Of a stretch of DNA of 64,000 nucleotides, positions 8,898 to 17,900 are shown one piece after another. Below the pieces are notes generated by a model. The model saw only the letters and a program-made list of their open reading frames with translations, was not told where the DNA came from and did no database searches. The translations under genes were made by a program, and so were the position numbers. Position 1 is the first letter of the stretch. Each line of letters opens with the position of its first letter. This stretch comes from Flavobacterium sp. (lineage in GTDB: Bacteria > Bacteroidota > Bacteroidia > Flavobacteriales > Flavobacteriaceae), in NCBI GenBank assembly GCA_016714905.1, contig JADKBW010000004.1, forward strand, positions 186,001 to 250,000. The letters are read 5' to 3'.

Positions 8898-9719
8898 TTA
8901 CTGCTTTTTTACTTTGATGGGCAGTCGATATAAAGTTCTGACATTTCGCCCGTCTTTAATACCAGGTTTCCACTTCGTTCGAATCGATTGTAAAACCCTT
9001 ATCGCTTCTTTATCTAAACTTGGTGTCGCGCTTCTTATTACTTTTATGTCGGTCATGTTGCCATCTTTTTCGATGACAAAGGAAAGATAAACGGTGACGG
9101 TTTCTTCGACTTCAAAAGCTTCAAACTTTTTTCCTACCGATGCATAAAATGCTTCGAGTCCGCCAGGAAATTCGGGTAATTTATCTACTGTTATTGTAGA
9201 ATTTAGCTCATCTTCAGATGTTGGTATGTTTATTAGACTTTTGCCTTTTTCATTCTCAGACTGTGTCGAAGTTCCTTCTTTGTTATTGGTTACACCTACT
9301 TCTGCATTTGCTATTTTGGTTGTAGTTGCTGTTGTCGTAATCTCTGGAGTTGGCGCTGCAGATGTTACAATTTCTGGATTCACTAGCGTTTTCTCTTTGA
9401 CCTCTGTCGACGGTTCTTTTGTGGCGATTGCAACAGCAGATTTTTCAGGCAATTTCGGTGGCGTAGGCTGATAGTTGGAAACTTGAATCACAGGATATTC
9501 CAATACAGGTGCAGTCAACGGATGTTCGGGATTTGAACTAAAACTACTAATAAAGATTGGAATGGTAAAGACTGTTGCAATAACAGTTAATCCTAGGCAA
9601 AAAGCTAATAACGTAGTTTCGTCGCTTTTTTGACGCAATTGAAAAGCACCATAACTTTGGTTTTTGTTTTCAAATACGAGGTCAATCCATGATTTGGAAT
9701 AAATACTAAATTTTGACAT
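8898..9719 (-). CDS. TonB-family energy transducer
   Basis: Couples the inner-membrane proton motive force (ExbB/ExbD) to TonB-dependent outer-membrane receptors. 273 residues. The N-terminus SWIDLVFENKNQSYGAFQLR is the pattern seen in flavobacterial TonB proteins, followed by one membrane anchor at about 35-57, a Pro/Thr/Ala/Val-rich periplasmic linker, and a C-terminal TonB domain (about 180-270) with PEFPGGLEAF, VYLSFVIEKDGNMTDIKV and ALR-like KEAIRVLQSIRTKWKPG. The C-terminus ends in basic residues (KVKKQ). No exbB or exbD lies nearby. It is transcribed toward the shared terminator with the PhnA gene. Confidence 0.92.
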   Translation of the reverse strand: MSKFSIYSKSWIDLVFENKNQSYGAFQLRQKSDETTLLAFCLGLTVIATVFTIPIFISSFSSNPEHPLTAPVLEYPVIQVSNYQPTPPKLPEKSAVAIATKEPSTEVKEKTLVNPEIVTSAAPTPEITTTATTTKIANAEVGVTNNKEGTSTQSENEKGKSLINIPTSEDELNSTITVDKLPEFPGGLEAFYASVGKKFEAFEVEETVTVYLSFVIEKDGNMTDIKVIRSATPSLDKEAIRVLQSIRTKWKPGIKDGRNVRTLYRLPIKVKKQ

Positions 9720-10129
9720 AATTCAAAAGTTTAATGGTTACGTATTTATTCTGTCATAGGAGTGCTTTTTGTTGAGAACGCATTGGCACGGTGAAATATT
9801 GTTTGGTTGTTGAATCGTTGAGATGTTTAATCGCTTAATCGTTGATTTGTTTAATCGTGGCATTGTTTCGTCGTTAAAGGGAAAGTGCTTGGTAACATGA
9901 TTGCCCTAGCCCCGACAGGAGAGGAAAACCTTTTTATGCTGAACTCGTTTCAGCATCTCTGGTAGATATCAGATGCCCTGTGAACTGTTTTGAGGAGATG
10001 CTGAAACGAGTTCAGCATAAAAAGTTTGGGAACGGATGGCGGGAAATAGCTCCTAAAAAAAACAAACAACAATAAATCTAATTTTCGATTAAACAAATCA
10101 ACGATTCCACGGTTAAACATTTTTTCGAT
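9720..10129. other. Gene-free, repeat-filled gap between tonB and the sigma factor
   Basis: No coding frame is credible here. From about 9805 to 9870 the sequence repeats words such as AATCGTTGA and TTTAATCG. From about 10080 to 10130 it holds the complementary words (GATTAAACAAATCAACGATT). These arms flank stem-loop element copy B at 9902-10055. Confidence 0.75.
9902..10055 (-). repeat. Dispersed stem-loop element, copy B (enlarged centre)
   Basis: On the minus strand it starts TAGGAGCTATTTCCCGCC and ends GGGGCTAGGGCA, the family ends. The centre is replaced by a 28-bp perfect inverted repeat (9931-9958 with 9996-10023) containing ATGCTGAAACGAGTTCAGCA, which also occurs in copy C. Confidence 0.8.
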
Positions 10130-10699
10130 TTAACGCTTGTTCTCGATAATTTCCGCCAATAATTTCTTGGCGCGCAGCAGTTTTATTTTGATGTTATTTA
10201 AAGGTTCACCCAATTCGTCTGCTATTTCTTGATAACTCATTTCTTGAAAATAGCGCAATTGAATGACTTCTTGATAGTGCGGTTTCAACTCTTTAATAAA
10301 GCGAAGTAGTTGAGAAAGGTTTTGCTCGGTGATAATCTTATCTTCCGCTGAAGGCGCGGTATCCGCAATATTGTAGGCTTGGTAGTCATTTTCGTCGGAA
10401 TAGTCTACAAATAATGAAGACTTTCTTTTGCGAAGCATGTCGATATGAACATTTTTAGCGATGGCAATCAACCACGTATTAAACTGAAATTCGGGATTGT
10501 AAGTGGCAATTTTATCAAAGGCTTTGGCGAAGGTTTCGATTGTAATGTCTTCGGCGTCGGTTTCATTTTCGGTGCGTTTGAGCATAAAACCGTAAACTTC
10601 ATTCCAATAATGATCTAACAAAAAGGTGAAGGCCACTTGATCGCCCAACTTTGCCAATTCAATATTTTTATTATTTCCAATGTACAGGTTTAGCAACAA
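10130..10699 (-). CDS. ECF-type RNA polymerase sigma factor
   Basis: 189 residues with region 2 (AFTFLLDHYWNEVYGFMLKRT, DAEDITIETFAKAFDKI, FNTWLIAIAKNVHIDMLRKR) and region 4 (LKPHYQEVIQLRYFQEMSYQEIADELGEPLNNIKIKL). It should direct polymerase to its own promoter set, but no anti-sigma gene is next to it. The first 29 bases of the annotated frame overlap the end of the glycosyltransferase gene upstream, so it is likely translated from the same mRNA. The exact start is uncertain; conserved sequence begins about NNKNIELAKLGD. Confidence 0.9.
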   Translation of the reverse strand: MLLNLYIGNNKNIELAKLGDQVAFTFLLDHYWNEVYGFMLKRTENETDAEDITIETFAKAFDKIATYNPEFQFNTWLIAIAKNVHIDMLRKRKSSLFVDYSDENDYQAYNIADTAPSAEDKIITEQNLSQLLRFIKELKPHYQEVIQLRYFQEMSYQEIADELGEPLNNIKIKLLRAKKLLAEIIENKR

Positions 10700-11786
10700 T
10701 ATTAGTTATAAAAATATTCATTTGTGTAAATAAAAGCACAATTTCAAGAATGGGAAACCAATACATCACATCTTTTTCCTTCAGCTTCCCAGCTGAAAAA
10801 CCAAGTGACATCCAAGCGAAAAGATAACGAAATCCAATGAGACTAGTCACTATAATCCACTGAAATTGAAACACTAAAAGCAATATTGGCAAAATAAAGA
10901 AGAGTACTTGCGAAAAATGAAAAATGCTCAATTGCATCTTATCAAACGATTTGTAGTGGGATGCCGTCGTAATGTGTCTTCTTTTCTGTATAAACCACTC
11001 TTTGAAAGTTGTTTTAGGCTGAGAGTAAGTGAAACTTTCCGGTGAACAACAGATGGTGGTATTACTTCCTTTGGCGGCTTGGTTGATAAATAAGTCATCA
11101 TCACCAGAGCGAATTTTCATGTGGTCAATAAAACCATTGACGTTGAAGAATTCCTCTTTTTTATAGGCCATATTTCGACCAACACCCATATAAGGTCGTC
11201 CCATTTTTGCCCAGGAAAAATAATTTACCGCGGTCATTAGCGTTTCAAATCGAATTAATTTGTTTAAAAACGATCCCGCGATTTTTTCATAGGCTCCATA
11301 ACCCAACACAATTGTTTTCTGCGCCGTAAAGTTACTGCTCATTTCCTTGATCCAGTTTTTTGAAGTCGGATAACAATCGGCATCGGTAAATAATAAGTAT
11401 TCTTTCTTCGCGGCTTTTATTCCGAGGGTTAACGCAAACTTCTTATTGCCCCAAAAAGCTTCATTATTGACCACTTTGACCAGACGAACATTGGTGTATT
11501 TTTTTTCAAATTCTTCAAAAATATCCAATGTACTGTCGCTCGAAGCATCATCAATCAGGATAATTTCAAAATCTGGGTAATCTTGCTCCGCCAAAAGGGG
11601 AACAAATTTCACGACATTTTCCTCTTCGTTTTTAGCGCAGACAATGACAGAGATTGGTATTTTCTTCGGATTGGTTTTTGGACAGTGGACGAATGCAAAT
11701 TTTCCAAAAACAGCCACGTAGTAGAACAATTGAATTGCAACAATACCAATAAATAGATAAAAAAGAAAAGTCAACATAGTGTGCAA
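10671..11786 (-). CDS. Membrane glycosyltransferase, family 2
   Basis: 371 residues. An N-terminal helix (about 3-27) precedes a GT-A catalytic domain: ISVIVCAKNEEENV, the nucleotide-sugar Asp pair in ILIDDASSDST, the DAD metal motif in LLFTDADCYPTS, and the acceptor/catalytic region GDDDLFINQAA with QKRRH (a QxxRW variant) further on. Three or four C-terminal hydrophobic helices follow (about 285-365). This layout is typical of processive or lipid-linked sugar transferases. Substrate unknown. It overlaps the sigma-factor gene by 29 bases. An alternative start three codons in (MLTFLFYLF) is equally possible. Confidence 0.9.
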   Translation of the reverse strand: MHTMLTFLFYLFIGIVAIQLFYYVAVFGKFAFVHCPKTNPKKIPISVIVCAKNEEENVVKFVPLLAEQDYPDFEIILIDDASSDSTLDIFEEFEKKYTNVRLVKVVNNEAFWGNKKFALTLGIKAAKKEYLLFTDADCYPTSKNWIKEMSSNFTAQKTIVLGYGAYEKIAGSFLNKLIRFETLMTAVNYFSWAKMGRPYMGVGRNMAYKKEEFFNVNGFIDHMKIRSGDDDLFINQAAKGSNTTICCSPESFTYSQPKTTFKEWFIQKRRHITTASHYKSFDKMQLSIFHFSQVLFFILPILLLVFQFQWIIVTSLIGFRYLFAWMSLGFSAGKLKEKDVMYWFPILEIVLLFTQMNIFITNIVAKPVHWK

Positions 11787-11880
11787 TGGTTTCTTAAAAA
11801 CGTGTGCAAAGGTAGGAATTCAATATTAAATTTTGAATCATATTAGAAGCGTATTTAATAATTTTCTTGCGTGATGTTTT

Positions 11881-12083
11881 TGGGAGCTTCATCCAGCTGT
11901 CCATTACACCCGAGCGAAGCGAATTGACCGAACACAGAATCTAAAATTATCACTTTGTGAGGTAATCTTTTTATGCTGAACTCGTTTCAGCATCTTTTAC
12001 ATGAATTAGTTTTAAGTATTAAAGATACTGAAACGAGTTCAGCATAAAAAGGATGCCATTGCCACGCGGTCTGGGCTAGGGCA
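11881..12083 (+). repeat. Dispersed stem-loop element, copy C (enlarged centre)
   Basis: Begins TGGGAGCTTCATCCAGCTGT and ends GGTCTGGGCTAGGGCA. The centre holds an inverted repeat (11968-11996 with 12022-12050, one mismatch) that is the same hairpin as in copy B. An additional segment with CACCCGAGCGAAGCGAA precedes it. Confidence 0.75.
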
Positions 12084-12153
12084 GTTGGGGACAGAAATTG
12101 ACGTTTGGCAATTCTTAGGGGTTTGGTTTTTAAATGAAGTTTTGATTCAAAAA

Positions 12154-12690
12154 GAATTTTCAGTGAACTTTGAGGATTACTTCGTGATCCTGAGATGGGG
12201 GAGGTTACAACAAATTTTCGGTTTTTGAAACCCGAGGATTTTTTCATTTAAAAAGAATTTTCAAGTGAACTTTGAGGATTACTTCGTGCTCCCGAGATGG
12301 GGAGTCGTTACAACAAATTCTTTCGGTTTTTGCAAAACCGGAGTCTTTTTCATTTAAAAAAGAATTTTCAAGTGAACTTTGAGGATTACTTCGTGATCCT
12401 GAGATGGGGAGTCGTTACAACAAATCCTTTCGGTTTTTGCAAAACCGGAGTCTTTTTCATTTAAAAAAGAATTTTCAAGTGAACTTTGAGGATTACTTCG
12501 TGATCCCGAGTTGGGGAGTCGTTACAACAAATCCTTTCGGTTTTTGCAAAACCGGAGGATTTTTCATTTAAAAAAGAATTTTCAAGTGAACTTTGAGGAT
12601 TACTTCGTGATCCTGAGTTGGGGAGTCGTTACAACAAATCCTTTCCATTTTTTCAAAATGGAAGATTTTTTTTATCAAAAAAGAATTTTC
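12154..12690. repeat. Tandem array, unit about 107 bp, five full copies
   Basis: GAATTTTC recurs at 12154, 12257, 12362, 12469, 12576 and 12683, giving periods of 103, 105, 107, 107 and 107. Each unit contains GAGGATTACTTCGTGATCC, GGGGAGTCGTTACAACAAAT, a hairpin around CGGTTTTTGCAAAACCG and a TTTTTCATTTAAAAAA spacer. The two units farthest from the tRNA are the most diverged. The array lies directly downstream of tRNA-Pro (minus strand), whose 3' flank shares GGATTTGTTGT with it. Confidence 0.92.
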
Positions 12691-12749
12691 AAGTGAACTT
12701 GAATTCTTTTTTGACAAAAAAATCCTCTTTGCTGTCGCAAAAAGGATTT
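12675..12749 (-). terminator. Double hairpin downstream of tRNA-Pro
   Basis: On the minus strand, AAATCCTTTTTGC-GACA-GCAAAGAGGATTT followed by T's (12714-12749) forms a terminator just after the tRNA. A second A/T-rich stem (about 12675-12713) with AAGAATTCAAGT paired to ACTTGAAAATTCTT lies next to it and merges into the tandem array. Confidence 0.7.
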
Positions 12750-12753
12750 GTTG

Positions 12754-12828
12754 TCGGGGTGGCAGGATTCGAACCTGCGGCCTCCTGCTCCCAAAGCAGG
12801 CGCGATAACCGGGCTACGCTACACCCCG
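12754..12828 (-). tRNA. tRNA-Pro (anticodon UGG)
   Basis: Read on the minus strand, acceptor CGGGGTG pairs with CACCCCG and A is the discriminator base. U8-A9 are present, and the anticodon stem CCTGC/GCAGG encloses loop TTTGGGA with anticodon TGG. The T arm GCAGGTTCGAATCCTGC is perfect. Length is 75 nt; no CCA is encoded. This tRNA reads CCN proline codons. Confidence 0.97.
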
Positions 12829-12948
12829 AAGCGAGCGCAAAGATAAGTTTTAATTTTACTTTGCAAAATGATTTGGCGGAAATAAATTTAATTTATTTTC
12901 GTATTGATTTTTAGGATTTAATTCGAACCGATTTTTTGGAATTAAGTT

Positions 12949-12956
12949 TACATTTG
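12949..12956 (+). promoter_or_regulatory. -7 box for trxB
   Basis: TACATTTG matches TAnnTTTG, 31 bases before the trxB ATG. No TTG sits at the right distance upstream (the nearest is 10 bases away), so only the -7 element is supported. Confidence 0.4.
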
Positions 12957-12987
12957 CCACACAAAATTTACATTCAACTATATTATT

Positions 12988-13935
12988 ATGTCAGACACAA
13001 TTGAAAAAATAAAATGCTTAATTATTGGTTCAGGTCCAGCGGGATATACCGCTGCCATCTATGCCGCTCGAGCGAATATGAATCCAGTTTTATATCAAGG
13101 CACACAACCTGGAGGTCAACTCACTACCACCAATGAAGTGGAGAATTTCCCAGGCTACGTTGATGGCGTTACTGGTCCGGAAATGATGGTGCAATTGCAA
13201 GAGCAAGCAAAAAGATTCGGAACCGATGTCCGCGATGGTTGGGCAACTAAAGTTGATTTTTCTGGTCCAATTCACAAAGTGTGGATCAACGATACTAAAG
13301 AATTGCACTGCGAAACTGTCATTATTTCCACTGGAGCTTCGGCGAAGTATTTGGGTCTTCCTTCTGAACAAAAGTATTTGGAATTGGGCGGTGGCGTTTC
13401 TGCCTGCGCAGTTTGTGATGGTTTCTTTTACAGAAATCAAGAAGTGGTCATTGTTGGAGCAGGTGATTCGGCTTGCGAAGAAGCACACTATTTGTCCAAA
13501 CTTTGCAAGAAAGTGACCATGTTGGTGCGCAGCGAAAAGTTTAGAGCGTCGAAAATTATGGAAGAGCGCGTGCGAAAGACAGAGAATATTACGATCTTAA
13601 TGAATCACGATACTGTTGAGGTTCTTGGCGACGGGCAGGTGGTAACAGGTGTGAAGGCTAGAAACAAAACAACGAATGAGGAATTTGAAATTCCATCGAC
13701 GGGTTTCTTCGTTGCTATTGGGCACACCCCAAACACGGCAATTTTTAAAGATTATTTGACTTTAGATGAAACTGGTTATATCGTAAATATTGCGGGTACA
13801 TCCAAAACAAATATACCAGGTGTTTTTGTGGGCGGTGATGCTGCAGACCATGTTTATCGCCAAGCGGTAACCGCAGCGGGAACTGGTTGTATGGCAGCGC
13901 TAGATGCAGAACGCTATTTGGCGGCGCAAGAATAG
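12988..13935 (+). CDS. trxB: Thioredoxin-disulfide reductase TrxB
   Basis: NADPH-dependent flavoenzyme that reduces thioredoxin in the cytosol. 315 residues, the normal bacterial length. FAD-binding GSGPAGYTAAIYAARA at 15-29, the redox pair CAVC at 140-143 followed by DGFF, the NADPH motif GAGDSACEEA at about 157-166, and the C-terminal FAD motif VFVGGDAADHVYRQAVTAAGTGCMAA. All catalytic features are present. It is a single gene: a -7 box lies upstream and a strong terminator downstream. Confidence 0.97.
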   Translation: MSDTIEKIKCLIIGSGPAGYTAAIYAARANMNPVLYQGTQPGGQLTTTNEVENFPGYVDGVTGPEMMVQLQEQAKRFGTDVRDGWATKVDFSGPIHKVWINDTKELHCETVIISTGASAKYLGLPSEQKYLELGGGVSACAVCDGFFYRNQEVVIVGAGDSACEEAHYLSKLCKKVTMLVRSEKFRASKIMEERVRKTENITILMNHDTVEVLGDGQVVTGVKARNKTTNEEFEIPSTGFFVAIGHTPNTAIFKDYLTLDETGYIVNIAGTSKTNIPGVFVGGDAADHVYRQAVTAAGTGCMAALDAERYLAAQE

Positions 13936-13967
13936 TCAATACGTTTTACAAATATATGATAAGAAAA

Positions 13968-13995
13968 AACCTCGAAGTAATTCGAGGTTTTTTTA
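13968..13995 (+). terminator. trxB terminator
   Basis: AAAAACCTCGAAGTAATTCGAGGTTTTTT: an 8- to 9-bp stem with a T run, 33 bases after the trxB stop. The A run on the other side would let it act for the leftward DUF2807 gene ending at 14017 as well. Confidence 0.88.
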
Positions 13996-14016
13996 TGGGT
14001 TGTTTGGGCGTAAGTT

Positions 14017-14853
14017 TTATTTTGTCGGTTTTTTACTCAAAACCGCACTGTCCAATAAATTTTTTACTTCAATTTTTTGGTCACCATAGAGCCTAGTTTC
14101 TGATTTACCTTTGGCATCTATAACTAATCGCGCTGCCACATTGATACTGCATTCTGCAAATCCTTCGGTGACTAGCTCGGTATTCTTGGACGTTAATTTT
14201 TGACCTGTAAAATCGGCATCGTTATCCAGGCGCAATTTAAAATTAATCACATCTCCTTCAATGACCGCTTTCGTTTTCTGATACATGTCGAACTTCATTT
14301 GTGTGGATGAAATCAAGGCTTTTAATTGGGCATTTTTACTCATCTCGACGGTGGCGTCTTCCGACTTCAAATTGAGTTCTGCTTTCGATTTGTCATCCAT
14401 CATTAATGTGAAATTTTTGATGTTGGCATTTGCATATAACCTCGCATTATCATGTATTTTGAAAGTGAAATTAGCCGCTGTAAGTTCTGCCAATGAAGTA
14501 ATATTTGTGTCGTCTTTTGCGATCAGTAAATTAAAATCGTCGGTAAAAGTTACGCGAACGCTCAATTTTTTTGTCCCTGAGATTTGTCTTGACGTAAATA
14601 AATGCAACGTTTTTGCCTTCGAAGTAAATTCGACGAACTCTTGCACATTGTCATCTGCTTCAATTTCAATGCTGCTTTTATCGCCTTTTATCAAGAAAAT
14701 CTCTAAGTTGTCATCGACTTCAAGTGTTTCAAACTCGCTTACTTCTTTCTGAACAACAGTGACAATTTTAGAACCCTTTACCTTTTCTTTTTGCTGTGAA
14801 AAGGCTAAAGTACTAAACAATACTATTGCAATGACGGCGATAAATTTATTCAT
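14017..14853 (-). CDS. DUF2807 (GIN-domain) exported protein, first of three
   Basis: 278 residues. The signal peptide MNKFIAVIAIVLFSTLAFSQ is followed by a repetitive beta-rich region. The pattern ETLEVDDNLEIFLIKGDKSSIEIEADDNVQEFV is the head of the GIN/DUF2807 fold, a beta-helix thought to be a putative auto-transporter-like adhesin; its biochemical role is unproven. Many short strands with alternating Asn/Asp/Thr follow. It lies 63 bases after the ABC/M1 fusion gene and runs the same way. Two further members of the family lie at 20.5 and 23.4 kb. Confidence 0.85.
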   Translation of the reverse strand: MNKFIAVIAIVLFSTLAFSQQKEKVKGSKIVTVVQKEVSEFETLEVDDNLEIFLIKGDKSSIEIEADDNVQEFVEFTSKAKTLHLFTSRQISGTKKLSVRVTFTDDFNLLIAKDDTNITSLAELTAANFTFKIHDNARLYANANIKNFTLMMDDKSKAELNLKSEDATVEMSKNAQLKALISSTQMKFDMYQKTKAVIEGDVINFKLRLDNDADFTGQKLTSKNTELVTEGFAECSINVAARLVIDAKGKSETRLYGDQKIEVKNLLDSAVLSKKPTK

Positions 14854-14916
14854 TAACTAAATTTTTTTCCAAATATAAAAAAACAAAAGCGACAATCGGG
14901 AAGTTTTTTGATTAAC

Positions 14917-17900
14917 CTATTCTTCCACCTTTTTCAAGTTGTCTTCCGGGATGCGATCAATTAGATAATTGTAGGGGTCAATACCAGCTTCATAGGGTAA
15001 TTCCTTGGTCTTAAATTTGAACGTATTCTCTTTTTTGGTCAACTTAATTCGTTGGTATACCAAAACTTTTCCAAGATTCTGATCGTTTGTAGGTTCAGCA
15101 AAAATTCCGACATCAATATAGTCTGCCAATGGGATTTTGGTTTCTTTCCCCATCGCATCAGACCTTACTTTTTCTGAGGTTGTCGTTAAGGTGACTTCGT
15201 ATTCGTTTCCGACTTTTTTATAGGTTGCTTTCATCATTCGGTTTGAAAATAAGGTAATATTCTCAAAAAGGTCGGTAATCACATATTGTAAACTGTCGGG
15301 TGTCACTTTCCTGAATTCTCTTACCGCCGCAATAGAAGTTGGGAATGGAGGGTTTTTATATCCATACGTGGTCACTAAATTTTGCATCGCTTGATTAACT
15401 TTAGATTCACCAATCAATTCTTTCAAATAAAACATAATAACGCTCGCCTTGTTGTAATGAATATACTGTTGGTTTTCAGTTTTCATTAATGGGTTTTCCC
15501 CTTCTAATTCTCGACTTCGACCGCCTAAATATTCATCCATTTCATATTTTAGGAACTTCTTCATTTTATCTTTTCCATATTCTTTTTCCATGACCATCAA
15601 GGCAGAATATTGCGAGAAACCTTCGCTCATCATTTCGCTTCCTTGCATATTTGCGCCACATACTTGATGCGCCCAATATTGATGTCCCATTTCATGTGCT
15701 ACCACATAAAACACTTGATCAATATCGTCTTTGGTCACTTCACGGAGGTCGATAATAAAACCAATTCCTTCACTAAAAGGCATCGTGCCAGGAAAAGCTT
15801 GCGCAAAACTAGCATACCTTGGAAATTCGATGATGCGACATTGTTTGTGGTAGTAAGGCCCGTAGTTTTTGATATAATATTCAAGGGATTTCTGCATGCT
15901 TTTGAGCATGGTTGGAACATTGTACGCGTGTTGTTTGTCGTAGTACACTTCAAGATCAATTCCATTCCATTTTTGTCGCGCTACTTGATATCTTGCGGAT
16001 ATAAAAGAATAAAAATTCAACGATTTTTGATCTAATTGGTAGTTGTAGTAATTCCTACCGTTTGCTTTCCATGATTTTAATAGTGATCCCGGAGCGATGG
16101 CTATTTGGTCAGACGAAGTGCTAATGGTTGTCTTTACTTCTACCCAATCAGAATTATCACTGATATACGTATTTGATCTTGCCTTTAGATTATTCTCGTC
16201 TAATTTTGGCATTCGGATTCGTGGTGGCAACTTCAATTTAACTCGTTTGTTTTTATCTGAAATCTCATAGCTTTTTTCGTAGCCAAAAATTGGTAGCAAA
16301 TCAGAATTGTTGAAGAAAGTTCCGTTTTGCGTTAATGAAGTAAAACTAACCTCATTTTCAAATCCTTTGGTAATGCTCCACAAATCAATATTGATTTTTA
16401 TAGAGTCATTAGGAGCTAGGCTTTTATTTAGTTTGTAAATTCGATAAAAAAGGCGTTTGTCTTTTTGTTTGAGTTGACTGCCTGGAATTCGAATTTGTAT
16501 GCTATCAACAGACAACGGCATCGTAAAATGCAACTCACTAATTGGTGTATTTGATTTGTTTTTGGCCCACGCTTCAATTTTTGCCGTCATACTTCGATCT
16601 TCGGGCATGATATCGATTGCATAATTGAATTTGTAGAAGCGAGGTTGATTCAGATTTTCGTATTTCTTATACTTTTTCTCATATTCGACCTGCTTATTTT
16701 CTTGCTCTTTTGAAGAATCATACGTATTCAAAATCTCGGTATTGTAATAGACAAAACCACCGCAGATGAAAAATGCCAATAAAGAAATTGCAATAGGCAA
16801 TTTATTGGTCGCAAAGGATTGTTTGGCGAGATTCCAACGGTATTTAAAAATGGGTTCCTTTCCTCTGATATAAAAAGCCAAACAAACAAAAGAAAGCACA
16901 CAACAAAATAGAAACCAGTAGGTTGTAAACCCAACCATTCCTGGTATGAAAGGACCAAATCCGTTCATGTCGGAGTACGTCACACTAGGTCTAGAACCAA
17001 AGGAAATCATATTTGAATTGATTTCTAAAAGTCCCCAAATGAAACTATTGATGATGATAAATGCCACAAATGCAAAGTAGGCGATATAACGATTGTTGAT
17101 TAAGTAATGAAATAGTAGTGACAACACCACCAAAAAGGACAAAGCGGTAATTCGAATCAGCAATAGCGATTTGAGGTAAACATCCAATTCATAGTGGTAA
17201 TATCCCATGATGGTTTGGGTGATTATTCCGAAAAGAATGGCAACGACAAAAACAGTGGCGATGGCAACAATGATTGCTATTAATTTTGAAAAAAACAAGG
17301 CATTTGATCGTATTGGCGTCGCATCTTGGATTTCATTGAATTTAGCATCGCGTTCTTTCCAGACCAAAACACCAGTATAAAAAGTAATAAACCCAATCAT
17401 AAAGATATTGAACGCGTTCTCGATCGTATCCACCACACTGTAAGTAACTGGATACTGTGATACGCCGTATTGGCTGGTAAAACTTGATAATCCCACAATT
17501 AAATTAATCATGCCAATTGCCGTCAAGATAATAAAACTTGGGTTTTTTACCACGGCTTTAATCTCGAATTGGGTGATTTTGAGGAATGTGCTTAAAGAAA
17601 AAACAGCTGCTTTTTGAGGTGCGTATTTGGTTTCGTTTATAATTAAAGGAACTTCTACTAGTTTCGGTTTTTTGGTTTTTGCGACTTTTTCATTTTTGGT
17701 GTTGAATGAAAATTTGAGATAAATCGACGTTAGAATTATTCCTGCAATTCCCAACCAAAGCAAGCGATTAATGAGAAGATCTCCATGTAAGGTTACGGCG
17801 TGATAGTTTTTCTCGTCAACCGTTAAGTACTTGGTCATAGTTTCAAATGGCCGATCACCAAAAGGATCGAGGAGATTGGCAATCCATTCCTTTTGAATGT

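Larger units (their letters stand above)
11787..12753. other. Long gene-free gap with element copy C and a tandem array
   Basis: Nearly 1 kb without a credible gene. It contains stem-loop element copy C (11881-12083), a 107-bp tandem array (about 12154-12690) and the hairpins that should end tRNA-Pro transcription. Short frames in it are translations of the repeats. Confidence 0.8.

Noticed and set aside
11987..12247. Minus-strand frame over copy C and the first array units
   Set aside because: Covers repeats only; lacks codon or motif support.
12154..12690. Possible CRISPR array
   Set aside because: The entire 107-bp unit repeats with no unique spacers, and there are no cas genes.
12511..12696. 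Small frame in the tandem array
   Set aside because: It translates the 107-bp repeats and repeats itself (WGVVTTNPF); no coding evidence.
12618..12914. Plus-strand frame with VAGFEPAASCSQSRRDNRATLHPEA
   Set aside because: This is the antisense translation of tRNA-Pro, a well-known false protein annotation; no start or homologue.
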